Shown here: positions 8,290 to 17,589 of the stretch, in pieces | How the letters are laid out: each line of letters starts with the position of its first letter | Numbering within the stretch: the stretch's first letter is position 1 | Origin: Martelella lutilitoris | Lineage (GTDB): Bacteria; Pseudomonadota; Alphaproteobacteria; Rhizobiales; Rhizobiaceae | Reading direction: 5' to 3' | Assembly: GCF_005924265.1 (NCBI RefSeq) | Contig: NZ_VCLB01000010.1 | Location: 179,179-243,178 of the forward strand | Length of the DNA stretch: 64,000 nt | The notes under the pieces: model-generated | The model's database searches: none | What the model saw: only the letters and a program-made list of their open reading frames with translations | Told to the model about the DNA's origin: nothing | Made by a program: the position numbers and the translations under genes

Positions 8290-10845
8290 ATGACCGCGCG
8301 ACAGCAAGACACCGGCACGCAAGACCCGGACAAGGGCAGACAAGGCAAGGCGCTGATGCGGCGCATTGCCCGCGGTCGCGCCTTTGCCCGCTTCAACCTT
8401 GTTGTTGAACGCCTGGCTCCGGGCCTCGTCTGGCCTGCCTGCGCTCTTGCGCTCTATCTTTCCTGTTCCTGGCTCGGCCTGTTTCACGCCGTGCCGTTTG
8501 CGCTGAGGATCGTTCTCCTTCTGCTGCTTGTCGGCGGCTTTTTTGCGGGGTTCTGGCCGCTGCGGCGGTTCAAAATACCAACCCGGGCAGAAGCCGAGCG
8601 GCGGCTGGAACGGGAGAACGGGCTTGCCCATCAGGCCGTTTCCGTTGCCGGAGACAGGCCCGCCCGCGAAACCCCGGAAGCCCTTGCCCTGTGGCATGCC
8701 CACCAGCGCCGCATGGCGGAAAAGCTCGGCAGCCTCGACCCCGGCCATGCCCGGGCGGACTTTTCTGCCGTTGATCCATACGGCCTGCGCGCCGTTCCCG
8801 CGCTTTTGCTCTTTGTGGCATTTCTTTATTCGGGGGCGACAGGCTCGGGCCGGCTCGCCGACGCCTTCCTGCCGCCGGCGGAAGAAAGCGAGACGGCGCT
8901 GGCTCTGCGTTTCGATGCCTGGATCTCCCCGCCGCCCTATACCCGTCAGGCGCCGGTCTATCTTCAGGCCGACGGCGTCGATCAGGTCGAGAACATTCCC
9001 GAAGGCTCGGTGCTGACCGTGCGCCTTTCCGGTGAGGGGGCCGATGCTCCGATCTCCTTCCAGCCGGATAACGCAGACGCCCCGCAGGCGCCCAACGAGG
9101 CCGAAGAGAGCGCGATGATGCGCGGCGCACGTTTTACGCTGTCGTCAAGCGGTCTGCTGGAAGCGGCCGGGCGGCAATGGATGATCGGCGTCGTGCCGGA
9201 TGAACTGCCGGTCATCGCCTTCAAGGGCAGGCCGAGGGCGGCGGCAAACGGCGCGCTGGAACTGGAATACACGCTCACCGATGATTACGGCGTGACGGCG
9301 GCGCGCGCCGAGATAGCCCCGTCCGGCGGTGTCGACGCGGATGCGACGCCGCTCTATCCGCCGCCGGAATTTCCGCTCAACATGCCCTCTCGCTCAAGCG
9401 CGGATCATTCGGCGTTCACCAGCCGCAATCTCACAGAACATCCGCTTTCGGGCAAACCGGTCACGATCACGCTGGTCGCCGAGGATGCCGCCGGTCATGT
9501 TGCCCGCAGCGCGCCGCTGGACATGGTGCTGCCGGCGCGCAACTTCTACAATCTGCTGGCAGGCTCCGTCGCCGAACAGCGGCAGATCTTCGCGCTCGAT
9601 ACCCGGGCCATGCCCGAGGCGCTGCAATATAGCGCCGCCATCACCCTGCGCCCGGAGGAGACGATCCCCGATCTCACGCAGTTCCTGCTGATCAAGTCGG
9701 CCCAGACACGGATGCTGCTCGCCCATGACGAGGAGAGCTATCTTGATACGGCAGAGTATCTCTGGGAGATCGCGACAGGGATCGAGGACGGCGCCTTGTC
9801 GGATGCCGAACGCCGCCTGAGGGAAGCGCAGGACGCGCTGAGCGAGGCGCTGCGCGACGGGGCATCCGATGCCGAAATCGCCCGGCTGATGGAAGAACTG
9901 CGCCAGGCGATGCAGGAATATCTTTCCGAAATGGCAGAGCGCATGCAGCCGTCGGAGATGCAGCCCGGCGATCAGCAGGCGCTGCGCCAGCGCGATCTCG
10001 ACAACCTCCTGAACCAGTTGGAGAACCTCGCCCGCTCCGGCGATCGCGCCGCCGCCCAGCAGCTATTATCGGAACTGCAGCGGATGATGAACAATATCCA
10101 GCCGCCGTCTTCCATGGCCCAGCAGGGCGGGCAGCAGAACTCGGAGATGCGCGAACAGATCGACAAGCTCGGCGAACTGATCCAGGAACAGCAGCGGTTG
10201 ATGAACGAGACTTTCGAACTTGACCAGCAATTGCGCGATCGCGAGCAGTGGGGCGACCCGCCACCGCGCCAGGACGGTGAGCAAAGCCAGGGCGGCGAAC
10301 GGCAGCGTTCCCCGCAGGAAATGACGGCTGAGGAACTCCGGGAGGCGTTGCGCCAGTTGCAGGAGCAGCAACAGGCGCTTTCCGAACAACTTGGCGAGAT
10401 GCAGGAAAAACTTTCCGAGCTTGGCATGCCGCCGGCCGAAGGCTTCGGTCGGGCCGGCGAGGCCATGGACGGCGCGGCAGAATCGCTCGGCGAAGGTGAA
10501 GGACAGGGCGCGCTTGAAGGGCAGGGCAATGCACTGGAAGCCCTGCGTCAGGGTGCCCAGCAGATGATGAACTCGATGATGGCGCAGGGACAAGGTCAGC
10601 AAGGCCAGCAGGGACCGAACGGCCAGACCGGCTGGGGCTCGCAGGCCGGCCGCGATCCGCTCGGCCGCAATCAGGGGACGGACGGGCTTGATTTCGGCGA
10701 TGACGTTCAGGTGCCGGACGAGTTCACCGTCGAGCGCGCCCGCGAGATTCTCGACGCCATCCGCGAACGGTTGAACGAGGATGCCCCGCTGCCCTCAGAG
10801 CCGCCTTATCTGGAGCGATTGCTGGAACCGGATGCGGGGAATTGA
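8290..10845 (+). CDS. TIGR02302/DUF4175 family membrane protein
   Basis: 851 residues from the ATG at 8290, which has GGGA just upstream; an in-frame GTG at 8233 would add 19 mostly basic residues. Two hydrophobic segments lie near the N-terminus (around residues 45-95) and another near 175. A large domain follows, then from about residue 520 a long, very Q/E/R-rich region with repeated QQ, QE and GQG stretches that should form coiled coil and then low-complexity linker. This architecture matches the rhizobial TIGR02302 family, which lies after lysA in this lineage. Its function is not established; the inner-membrane anchor with a long helical region suggests an envelope role. Confidence 0.8.
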   Translation: MTARQQDTGTQDPDKGRQGKALMRRIARGRAFARFNLVVERLAPGLVWPACALALYLSCSWLGLFHAVPFALRIVLLLLLVGGFFAGFWPLRRFKIPTRAEAERRLERENGLAHQAVSVAGDRPARETPEALALWHAHQRRMAEKLGSLDPGHARADFSAVDPYGLRAVPALLLFVAFLYSGATGSGRLADAFLPPAEESETALALRFDAWISPPPYTRQAPVYLQADGVDQVENIPEGSVLTVRLSGEGADAPISFQPDNADAPQAPNEAEESAMMRGARFTLSSSGLLEAAGRQWMIGVVPDELPVIAFKGRPRAAANGALELEYTLTDDYGVTAARAEIAPSGGVDADATPLYPPPEFPLNMPSRSSADHSAFTSRNLTEHPLSGKPVTITLVAEDAAGHVARSAPLDMVLPARNFYNLLAGSVAEQRQIFALDTRAMPEALQYSAAITLRPEETIPDLTQFLLIKSAQTRMLLAHDEESYLDTAEYLWEIATGIEDGALSDAERRLREAQDALSEALRDGASDAEIARLMEELRQAMQEYLSEMAERMQPSEMQPGDQQALRQRDLDNLLNQLENLARSGDRAAAQQLLSELQRMMNNIQPPSSMAQQGGQQNSEMREQIDKLGELIQEQQRLMNETFELDQQLRDREQWGDPPPRQDGEQSQGGERQRSPQEMTAEELREALRQLQEQQQALSEQLGEMQEKLSELGMPPAEGFGRAGEAMDGAAESLGEGEGQGALEGQGNALEALRQGAQQMMNSMMAQGQGQQGQQGPNGQTGWGSQAGRDPLGRNQGTDGLDFGDDVQVPDEFTVERAREILDAIRERLNEDAPLPSEPPYLERLLEPDAGN

Positions 10846-10918
10846 CCCGGCTGACCTTTCATAACGGCGTACCTATGCGCTGCCTGTTAAAGCTCATCGC
10901 GACATGATCGGTTGATGC

Positions 10919-11278
10919 CTACGCCGCGAGCGCCCGCGCCACGGCCTTGCGGATATCCGGCAGGGCGAAGGGTTTGGGTACCACGTCGACGATCTTTTCC
11001 ATCAGGTCGTCGGCGCGTTCGCGCTGTTCGGCAAAGCCGGTCATCAGCAGGATCTTCATGCCCGGATGGGTGCTGGCCGCCTGATGGGCAAGCGCGATGC
11101 CGTCCATGATCGGCATGCGGACATCGGAGAGAAGCAGATCGTAATTGCTCTCCGACAGGAGCTCAAGTCCTTCGGCGCCATCGCAGGCCTCGACCGTCTC
11201 GTGGCCGTCCAGCCTGAGCGCGCGCGCAACGAATGCCCTCAAAGATGCCTCGTCTTCCGTGATCAAAATCCTCGCCAT
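10919..11278 (-). CDS. cpdR: Single-domain response regulator CpdR
   Basis: 119 residues from the ATG at 11278 (MARILITEDE); an upstream in-frame start adds a tail not expected for the family. It is a stand-alone receiver domain: acidic pair ED near residue 7-8, phospho-acceptor aspartate in LLLSDVRMP near 52, conserved T in LLMTGFAEQ near 82 and K in VPKPF near 104. CpdR, when unphosphorylated, delivers substrates to the ClpXP protease during the alphaproteobacterial cell cycle, and is controlled by the CckA-ChpT phosphorelay. The C-terminus ends in VARALAA, a typical Ala-Ala end. It lies downstream of hpt on the same strand with a 163-base gap that could hold its own promoter. Confidence 0.9.
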   Translation of the reverse strand: MARILITEDEASLRAFVARALRLDGHETVEACDGAEGLELLSESNYDLLLSDVRMPIMDGIALAHQAASTHPGMKILLMTGFAEQRERADDLMEKIVDVVPKPFALPDIRKAVARALAA

Positions 11279-11431
11279 GGCGCTGTCCAGTTCTTTCTGT
11301 CTTGTCAAAACCCTTGAGGTTGACCCGTTGTTCCGGGCCTTGTTGCCCTAGAGATCACCAGAACTTTCCTAGCGAGAGGTAAACATCGAAAAATGGCAAT
11401 TTATGTAGTTAACAAGCTCTGTTACCGCGAT

Positions 11432-11445
11432 TTAACCTTGGTTAA
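11432..11445. promoter_or_regulatory. TTAACC-TT-GGTTAA palindrome, possible CtrA-type site
   Basis: A perfect 14-base palindrome overlaps the hpt stop codon and lies about 155 bases upstream of cpdR. It can be read as TTAA-N6-TTAA, close to the CtrA consensus TTAA-N7-TTAA. The link to cpdR regulation is an inference. Confidence 0.3.
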
Positions 11446-11984
11446 GCATCACCGGTAATCACGCCCACAAAGGGAAGCTCGCGGAAGGCGTAGGCAACGT
11501 CCATGCCGTAGCCGACGACGAAGCGGTCCGGGCAGTGGAAACCGGCATAGTCGGCTTCCAGAGCCTCTTCGCGCTTGTTCTGCTTGTCGAGGAGGACGGC
11601 GATCGAGACATTGGCCGCGCCGCGCTCCAGCATCAGGTTGCGGGCAAAGCGCAGGGTCCGGCCGGATTCGAGAATGTCGTCGACGAGCAGTACGTCGCGG
11701 CCTTCCACGACGCTGTCGATATCCTTGACCAGGCGCACGCCGCGGCTGACGGTTCCGGTGCCGTAGCTCGACAGCGTCATGAACTCGACCTCCGGCGCCA
11801 GCCCGACCTTGTGGAGCGCGCGGATCAGGTCCGCGGCAAAGACGAAGGATCCCTTCAGAATGGCGATGACGAGCAGATCCTTCGAGGGACCGCTCGCGAT
11901 CTCGTTGGCAAGCTCCTCATTGCGCCTGGCAATGTCCTCGGTGGAAAACAGCACTTCGATAGTCTTGCCGCGAACGACGTGCAT
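11442..11984 (-). CDS. hpt: Hypoxanthine phosphoribosyltransferase
   Basis: 180 residues from the ATG at 11984, chosen because AGGAG lies 7 bases upstream; the ATG at 11999 has no such site. The enzyme joins hypoxanthine (or guanine) to PRPP in purine salvage. The PRPP-binding motif VLLVDDILESGRTL is near residues 97-110, and the flexible loop region LSSYGTGTVSRG is near 72-83. The C-terminal part (CPDRFVVGYGMDVAYAFRELPFVGVI) carries the purine-binding motif. Length is typical. Confidence 0.95.
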   Translation of the reverse strand: MHVVRGKTIEVLFSTEDIARRNEELANEIASGPSKDLLVIAILKGSFVFAADLIRALHKVGLAPEVEFMTLSSYGTGTVSRGVRLVKDIDSVVEGRDVLLVDDILESGRTLRFARNLMLERGAANVSIAVLLDKQNKREEALEADYAGFHCPDRFVVGYGMDVAYAFRELPFVGVITGDA

Positions 11985-12223
11985 GGGCGCGCTCCTCATC
12001 TTTTGCGGTGCGCCGGGGCGCCGCGTTCATTGCCAATCGGTAATGACCGGTTTTAGTGGCTTTGCAACCGGGCGGCAATCAAAACGCCGGAAAGGCCGGG
12101 CGACGGGCGGCATTTCCCCGTGGATAATGCCGCAATCCTGTCGCCTTTGCGCTTTGTTCACCACCTGTTATGCATAATGGGCGATGATGGCGCTGATCTG
12201 AAAACGAAGGCTGCCTGCTGACC

Positions 12224-12889
12224 ATGGCATTGATCCAGTTTGAAAATGTGGGACTGCGATACGGAATGGGGCCGGAAGTCCTGCGGGACATGACGTTCGA
12301 CATTCCGAAGCATTCCTTTCAGTTTCTGACCGGCCCTTCCGGCGCGGGCAAGACGACGCTTCTTCGGCTGATGCTGATGGCGCTGCAGCCGACCCGCGGC
12401 CTCATCCGCCTTTTTGACCGCGATGTCGCCGTCATCCCCCACAAGGAATTGCCGATGCTGCGCCGGCGGGTCGGCATCGTTTTCCAGGATTTCCGCCTGC
12501 TCGACCATATGACGACCTATGAAAATGTCGCCCTGCCGTTGCGGGTGCGCGGCAAGGAAGAAGTCGCCTTCCGCAATGACGTGATCGAACTGCTGAAATG
12601 GGTCGGGCTCGGCGAGCGACTCAATGTGCGCCCGCCTGTGCTTTCCGGCGGGGAAAAACAGCGCGCGGCGATCGCGCGCGCCTTGATCGACCAGCCGGAA
12701 GTGCTGCTTGCCGACGAGCCGACCGGCAATGTTGACCCGCCGATGGCGCGGCGCATTCTGAGCCTGCTTGTCGAACTGAACCGGATGGGAACCGCAGTGG
12801 TGATCGCCACCCACGATATCGCGCTGATGGATCGCTATGACGCCAGGCGGATGATCCTGTCGGAGGGAAGGCTCGATATCTATGACTAG
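12224..12889 (+). CDS. ftsE: Cell division ATP-binding protein FtsE
   Basis: 221 residues. An ABC ATPase: Walker A GPSGAGKTT at about residues 37-45, Q-loop FQDFRLL near 87, signature LSGGEKQR near 139-146, Walker B VLLADEPTGN near 159-168, H-loop ATHD near 191. With FtsX it forms the divisome complex that activates peptidoglycan hydrolases for cell separation. The 3' end overlaps ftsX by 8 bases, indicating translational coupling. Confidence 0.96.
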   Translation: MALIQFENVGLRYGMGPEVLRDMTFDIPKHSFQFLTGPSGAGKTTLLRLMLMALQPTRGLIRLFDRDVAVIPHKELPMLRRRVGIVFQDFRLLDHMTTYENVALPLRVRGKEEVAFRNDVIELLKWVGLGERLNVRPPVLSGGEKQRAAIARALIDQPEVLLADEPTGNVDPPMARRILSLLVELNRMGTAVVIATHDIALMDRYDARRMILSEGRLDIYD

Positions 12890-14333
12890 GCCGCCCCGTT
12901 CGATCCGCGATCCCCGCCTGGAGGAGGAGCGTCTTCGGCGTGAGCGCGAGGAAGAGCGCCGCCGTGCGGAAGCGCGCGCCCGCGAGGAGCGCCTGCTTGA
13001 GGAGCGGATTCTCGAGGAGCGCCGTCGCGAGGAGATCCGCGTGCACGAGGCGGAAGCCGCGCGCAAACGACAGATGCAGCAGGAGGCCGCAGCGCGCGAG
13101 GCTGAACTCAGGCGCGGCGAGCAGGAAAAGGCGGAACGACAAAGGGTGGCGCAGGCCGAACGTCAGAGGGTTGCGGCAGGACGCGGCGAAGGCGAACGCC
13201 AGGCGCGAGCGCAACGGGCGCTTGCCGGAGATGACCGTTCGCCGCTGCCGCAGGCCAGAAGCCGCGCGACCCCGAAGCCCGAGCGCCCTGCGTCGCGCGC
13301 CGATGCCGGGTCGCCTCCGGGGCCGGCTCGCAAGGCGGAACAGGGCGGCTCGGCAGATGGTCGCAGTGTGCGAAGGCCGCCTGCGGCCAGCCGGAACCGC
13401 GGCAAGCCGACGCCGATCGTTCCGCCTGCAAATGTTCAGTCACGGGCGCTGATGGCGGTGATCGCGATCATGGCCTTTCTCGCCTGCCTGACGCTCGGCG
13501 GCGTCTCCATGGTACGGGCCACGGCGGCAAGCTGGCAGGGCGGTATCTCCCGCGAGGTCACCATCCAGATCAAGCCCGCCGAAGGGCGCGACATGAACCA
13601 GGCGCTCCTGACCGCGCGGGACGTAGCGCTGCAATTCGTCGGCACGATCGACGGTCAGGTGGTTGATGAGGCGGCAACCGAGCGGCTGCTCGAACCCTGG
13701 CTCGGGACCGGGCTGGATTTCGACGAACTGCCGGTGCCGCGCCTGGTGATCGTGACGATCGACGAGAATAACCCCCCTGATTTCGCGGCCATGGCCGCCG
13801 CCCTTCAGCGCGCCGTGCCGGGCGCCTATCTCGATGACCATCGCGCCTGGGTGAACCGGCTCTCGGCCATGGCCGACGCAACGACGACGATCGGCGTCTC
13901 GATCATGGCGCTGGTGTTCTCCGCCATGGTGCTGACGGTGGTGTTTGCCACGCGCGGCGCGCTTTCCGGCAGTCGCGACATTGTCGAGGTGCTGCATTTC
14001 GTCGGCGCGGAGGGCGGTTTTGTTGCCCGTCAGTTCCAGAACCATTTTCTCAACGTGGCGCTCAAGGGCGCGTTTCTGGGCGGCGGGCTTGCCTGCCTGT
14101 TTTTCGTGATCGCGCGTTTCTGGCAGGCGCGCTTCCTTGCGACCCCCGGTTCCGATCAGGCGACGGCGCTGTTCGGCAAGATCTCGATTGGCTGGGGCGC
14201 CTATGGTGGGATCCTGCTGACCATCGTTATCATCGCGGCGCTCACCACGCTGACGGCCCGGCTGACGGTGATGCGCACGATCAGGGAGATCGATCGCATC
14301 CGCTCCGATCCGGCACGCACCGATACGCTTTAG
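12882..14333 (+). CDS. ftsX: Cell division permease FtsX with long charged N-terminal extension
   Basis: 483 residues, well above the roughly 300-330 usual for FtsX. Residues 1 to about 187 are an arginine/glutamate/alanine-rich cytoplasmic extension (RREREEERRRAEARAREER and similar), coiled-coil in its first half and proline/arginine-rich in its second. The canonical protein begins at about 188 with the first membrane helix (AVIAIMAFLACLTLGG), a periplasmic domain to about 335, then three helices near 343-365, 393-415 and 445-465, and an RIRSDPARTDTL tail. The start at 12882 overlaps ftsE. FtsX transmits FtsE ATPase cycles to periplasmic hydrolase activators; the extension's function is unknown. 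Confidence 0.92.
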   Translation: MTRPPRSIRDPRLEEERLRREREEERRRAEARAREERLLEERILEERRREEIRVHEAEAARKRQMQQEAAAREAELRRGEQEKAERQRVAQAERQRVAAGRGEGERQARAQRALAGDDRSPLPQARSRATPKPERPASRADAGSPPGPARKAEQGGSADGRSVRRPPAASRNRGKPTPIVPPANVQSRALMAVIAIMAFLACLTLGGVSMVRATAASWQGGISREVTIQIKPAEGRDMNQALLTARDVALQFVGTIDGQVVDEAATERLLEPWLGTGLDFDELPVPRLVIVTIDENNPPDFAAMAAALQRAVPGAYLDDHRAWVNRLSAMADATTTIGVSIMALVFSAMVLTVVFATRGALSGSRDIVEVLHFVGAEGGFVARQFQNHFLNVALKGAFLGGGLACLFFVIARFWQARFLATPGSDQATALFGKISIGWGAYGGILLTIVIIAALTTLTARLTVMRTIREIDRIRSDPARTDTL

Positions 14334-14484
14334 TCCATTTGGATATTCAACTTATCCGTCGTCGTCGTCCGGCCCGAATTTCAGCTATATCGTCTGTACT
14401 GTATGAAGGGCGGCGGAATGATTCGGCCGGCTGCTGATTCGGAGTGCGCGAAGTTTGCGGTCGTCAGCGATCCGGAATGGAAGG

Positions 14485-15174
14485 ATGATGAAAAACGAAC
14501 TCGGGAAGCCGCCGGAAAAGAGCGGCAACGGGGATGGTGCGCGAGGACGGAGCGTCACGCGTCGCGGCTTCGTGCTGCGCGCCGTTCTGGTCGCAGCCCT
14601 TGCCGCGCTGACGGCTTTTGGCGTCGGCTTCGCCTGGTTTACCGTCCGCGTTCTCAGCGAACGGCCGCCATCGATCTACGAGACAGATGCGATCGTGGTG
14701 CTCACCGGCGGCGCACGCCGCATCGACGAGGCGCTTCTCCTTCTGGCCGAGGGCGCAGGGGAGCGGCTTCTGATATCCGGGGTCAATCCCTCGACAACCC
14801 CGGAAAGCATCCGCAAGACCACGGGCGGCGACAGCCAGTTGTTCGAATGCTGCGTCGATTTCGGCTACGAGGCGCTCGACACCTATGGCAATGCGGTGGA
14901 GACCCGCAAATGGATCGAGGAGCACGGCTACCGGCGCGTCCTGGTCGTCACCAGCGCCTATCACCTGCCGCGCGGCCTGTTTGAATTGCGCCATATCGAT
15001 CCGGAAACGGTGTTCGTCGGCTATCCGGTGCCGCTGGGCGAGGGGGCCGGCCCCTGGTATGACAATCTGCGTTATGTGAAGGTGCTGGGCTCGGAATATC
15101 TCAAATTCCTGGGCGCGCATGTGCGCGCGGTGACCGGACTTCGGGTCCTTCGCCCGGCGAAGCAGGAAACGTGA
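14485..15174 (+). CDS. YdcF/SanA-like DUF218 membrane protein
   Basis: 229 residues from the ATG at 14485; the adjacent ATG at 14488 or an upstream start at 14455 are alternatives, all behind the same GGAAGG. A hydrophobic helix at about residues 28-50 anchors it, and the rest has the DUF218 fold: AIVVLTGGARRIDEALLL, LLISGVNP, and YRRVLVVTSAYHLPRGL. Family members (SanA, ElyC, YdcF) affect envelope integrity and lipid-carrier metabolism in E. coli; the exact reaction is not known. Its stop overlaps the plsC start, so it is translationally coupled to a phospholipid acyltransferase. Confidence 0.85.
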   Translation: MMKNELGKPPEKSGNGDGARGRSVTRRGFVLRAVLVAALAALTAFGVGFAWFTVRVLSERPPSIYETDAIVVLTGGARRIDEALLLLAEGAGERLLISGVNPSTTPESIRKTTGGDSQLFECCVDFGYEALDTYGNAVETRKWIEEHGYRRVLVVTSAYHLPRGLFELRHIDPETVFVGYPVPLGEGAGPWYDNLRYVKVLGSEYLKFLGAHVRAVTGLRVLRPAKQET

Positions 15175-15974
15175 AAACCATGGGTGTCCTCCGTTCCCTC
15201 GCCTTCAATACGGCCTTTTACGTCGGCACGGCGCTGAGGATGATCGTGCAGTCTCCCTATTATTTCTCGGCCTCGCGCGAGAACGCCTATCGCGTCGTGG
15301 TTCAGGGCTGGGGCCGGTTCGTCAACCGGCAGATGCGTTTCTGGGTCGGCACGACCTTCGAGATCGAGGGGCTGGAGAATATTCCGGACGGACCCTGCAT
15401 CATCACGCCGAAGCACCAGTCGGCATGGGACACGATCATGTTGCTCCCGTGGATCCCGGATTCCGTCTTCATGCTGAAGCGCGAACTGATCCAGATGCCG
15501 CTCTTCGGCTGGTACCTGAAGAAGCAACGGCAGATCGCCGTCGATCGCGCGGCAAGCGGCCGGGCGATGGCCGATGCGATCAAGCGGACGAAGGCCGAGG
15601 TTGAAACTGGTCGGCAGTTAATCATTTTTCCCGAAGGCACGCGACGGCCTCCGGGCGCCGAACCGGACTACAAGCGCGGCATTCAGTTGATCTATAGCGG
15701 GCTTGCCGTGCCGGTCGTGCCGGTGGTCATGCATCCGGGCCTGTTCTGGCCGCGCGGCAATTTTCGCCGCCAGAAAGGCCATTTCAAGGTGAAGATCCTG
15801 CCGGCGATCCCGCCGGGCAAGCCGCCGAAAGCCTTCTTTGCCGAACTCGTCGAGACCATGGAGCGGGAAAGCGACCGGCTGCTTCTCAAGACCGTCGCCG
15901 AAAACCCGCATCTCAACCTTCCCGAGGTGACGCGAAAGCGCGTCGCGGAACTGAATGCAGCAGAAGGGCTTTGA
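15171..15974 (+). CDS. plsC: 1-acyl-sn-glycerol-3-phosphate acyltransferase
   Basis: 267 residues from a GTG overlapping the preceding stop codon; an ATG at 15180 is a close alternative. PlsC acylates lysophosphatidic acid to phosphatidic acid at the inner membrane. The catalytic HX4D motif is in KHQSAWDT near residue 82, the substrate-binding FPEGTRRPPG near 152, and a hydrophobic segment lies at the N-terminus. Length is usual for the family. The upstream DUF218 protein gene is in the same transcription unit. Confidence 0.92.
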   Translation: MKTMGVLRSLAFNTAFYVGTALRMIVQSPYYFSASRENAYRVVVQGWGRFVNRQMRFWVGTTFEIEGLENIPDGPCIITPKHQSAWDTIMLLPWIPDSVFMLKRELIQMPLFGWYLKKQRQIAVDRAASGRAMADAIKRTKAEVETGRQLIIFPEGTRRPPGAEPDYKRGIQLIYSGLAVPVVPVVMHPGLFWPRGNFRRQKGHFKVKILPAIPPGKPPKAFFAELVETMERESDRLLLKTVAENPHLNLPEVTRKRVAELNAAEGL

Positions 15975-15980
15975 TGTCGC

Positions 15981-16523
15981 TCAGCCGTGCCTGGGGCGCG
16001 GTTGCTCGTTGAGCAGAAGCTTGGCGACCGATTCCAGCGCCGCATCGCCGATGCGCATCTGTCTCAGGTGGTCGACCGTGTTCAGCACATAATCGCGGTT
16101 CGGGCCGGACTGGCCGTGGCCGCGTCGCACGATGTCGGCCGCCCTGTCTATATCGACCTTTCCCGCATATTGCTTGTGGGAGTGATCGACCACATAGGTG
16201 ACGGCGGGAACGGTATCGCCACTCTCGAGCCGGATCGGCAGGACGAGTTCTCGGTAGACCCTCGTCACCAGTTCGCGCGCGCGCAGATAGGCCATCACCG
16301 CCTCCTCGTCATCATTCCTTGCGGCGAAGGCGACGCCTTCGCAAAAGCCGCCCCTGTCAAGGCCGAGAACGAGGCCAGGGGTTTCCGCCGTGCCGCGGTG
16401 GACGTATGAATAGACGCACAGGCTGCGGTGATAGCCCGAAAGGCGGGCGTGGGCGCGTTTGTGGCTCGGGAAACCCGGATTCCACATCAACGAGCCGTAG
16501 CCAAAGACCCAGAATTCGTCCAT
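15981..16523 (-). CDS. chaC: ChaC-type gamma-glutamylcyclotransferase
   Basis: 180 residues. The N-terminal FGYGSLMWNP (residues 7-16) is the substrate-binding YGSL motif of the gamma-glutamylcyclotransferase fold; GLDRGGFCEGVAFA and the downstream YRELVLPIRL region are typical of ChaC. ChaC enzymes degrade glutathione to 5-oxoproline and Cys-Gly in the cytoplasm. It converges with plsC (6 bases apart) and is divergent from the DUF2125 gene with a 49-base gap. Confidence 0.9.
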   Translation of the reverse strand: MDEFWVFGYGSLMWNPGFPSHKRAHARLSGYHRSLCVYSYVHRGTAETPGLVLGLDRGGFCEGVAFAARNDDEEAVMAYLRARELVTRVYRELVLPIRLESGDTVPAVTYVVDHSHKQYAGKVDIDRAADIVRRGHGQSGPNRDYVLNTVDHLRQMRIGDAALESVAKLLLNEQPRPRHG

Positions 16524-16572
16524 ATGCTATGCCAGACTCCGATTGCAATGAAGGACAGAATGGGAAGCCACC

Positions 16573-17571
16573 ATGGCAGGTTCAACCCGCACGCGCAAAT
16601 ATCTAAAATGGTCGCTGATCGTGCTGGTCATCATCCTCATAGCCTATGCACTCGGCTGGTTCTTCATCGCCCGCACGGTCAAGGCCCGCATCTTCGAACT
16701 TCTGGAAGGCCAGGATGGCAATGATACGGTCGTCAGCTGCGAGGACATCGGCTATCAGGGCTTTCCGACAAGCTTCGGTTTCTTCTGCGACAGCCTGCAT
16801 GTGCGGGACCGCAACACCGATGCCGTTTTCGACACGCCGCGACTGCTCGCCGAGGCGCCCGTCTATTCGCCCTGGTCGGTGATGGCAACGGTCACGGGCC
16901 CCGCGACGCTCGACAATGATGCCGGCATGATCCTGCGTTCCGAGTGGGAACATCTCGGCGGCAAGTTGATCTATGGTCGCGCGGCGCCGAGGCTGATTTC
17001 CTTCGATGTTGAAGGGTTGACGGCGCGCTTTGCCGTTCCCGCAGGACGGCAGGGGACATTGACGGCTGAATATGCGCAAGGCCTTGTCCGCAATGATGAC
17101 GGCGATCTCGATCTTGCCCTTACCGTGACCAACGGCGTCCTGCGCCCGCAGAACAATGCCGAGGCGCTGCCCTCCGTCTCCGTCAACCTTCTCGCGACCG
17201 TCGATGACGGGGGCGAGCTTCTGGCGACCAAGCAGATTCGCTCCAACAGGCTTCGCGGCAAGAGCGGGATCCTCAACCAGGCAACGCTTGCGATTGGCGA
17301 ACGGGCCTCGCATATCGCCGTTTCCGGCCGTTTTGCCTTTGACAAGGAGGGTTACCTGGACGGGCGGTTCAGCGTCGAGCTGACCGGGATCGACGGCATT
17401 TCGCAGGTCCTGCAACTTGCCTTCCCTGAGGTCGCGCAACCGGTCGATACGGTGACCGGGCTGATCAAGTCCTTTACCGGCGGCCAGCGCACCATGGCGC
17501 TTGATGTGCGGGTAAACCAGGGCCGTGCGATGCTGGGCTTCATCCCGCTCGGCCGGATCCCGCCGGTCTGA
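16573..17571 (+). CDS. DUF2125 domain protein
   Basis: 332 residues. One hydrophobic helix at about residues 13-32 (WSLIVLVIILIAYALGWFF), after a basic start, anchors or exports the protein. The remainder is periplasmic with beta-rich, low-charge sequence (CEDIGYQGFPTSFGFFCDSLHV) characteristic of the alphaproteobacterial DUF2125 family. The function is unknown. Two cysteines (near residues 56 and 74) flank a short segment and could form a disulfide. It converges with tyrC. Confidence 0.8.
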   Translation: MAGSTRTRKYLKWSLIVLVIILIAYALGWFFIARTVKARIFELLEGQDGNDTVVSCEDIGYQGFPTSFGFFCDSLHVRDRNTDAVFDTPRLLAEAPVYSPWSVMATVTGPATLDNDAGMILRSEWEHLGGKLIYGRAAPRLISFDVEGLTARFAVPAGRQGTLTAEYAQGLVRNDDGDLDLALTVTNGVLRPQNNAEALPSVSVNLLATVDDGGELLATKQIRSNRLRGKSGILNQATLAIGERASHIAVSGRFAFDKEGYLDGRFSVELTGIDGISQVLQLAFPEVAQPVDTVTGLIKSFTGGQRTMALDVRVNQGRAMLGFIPLGRIPPV

Positions 17572-17589
17572 CGGGATCGCCGTCAGGCC

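Noticed and set aside
6882..8396. 504-codon minus-strand open frame
   Set aside because: Opposite lysA and the start of the TIGR02302 gene; no domain.
9692..10534. 280-codon minus-strand open frame
   Set aside because: Antisense of the Q/E-rich coiled-coil region of the TIGR02302 protein; repeats there create open frames on the other strand.
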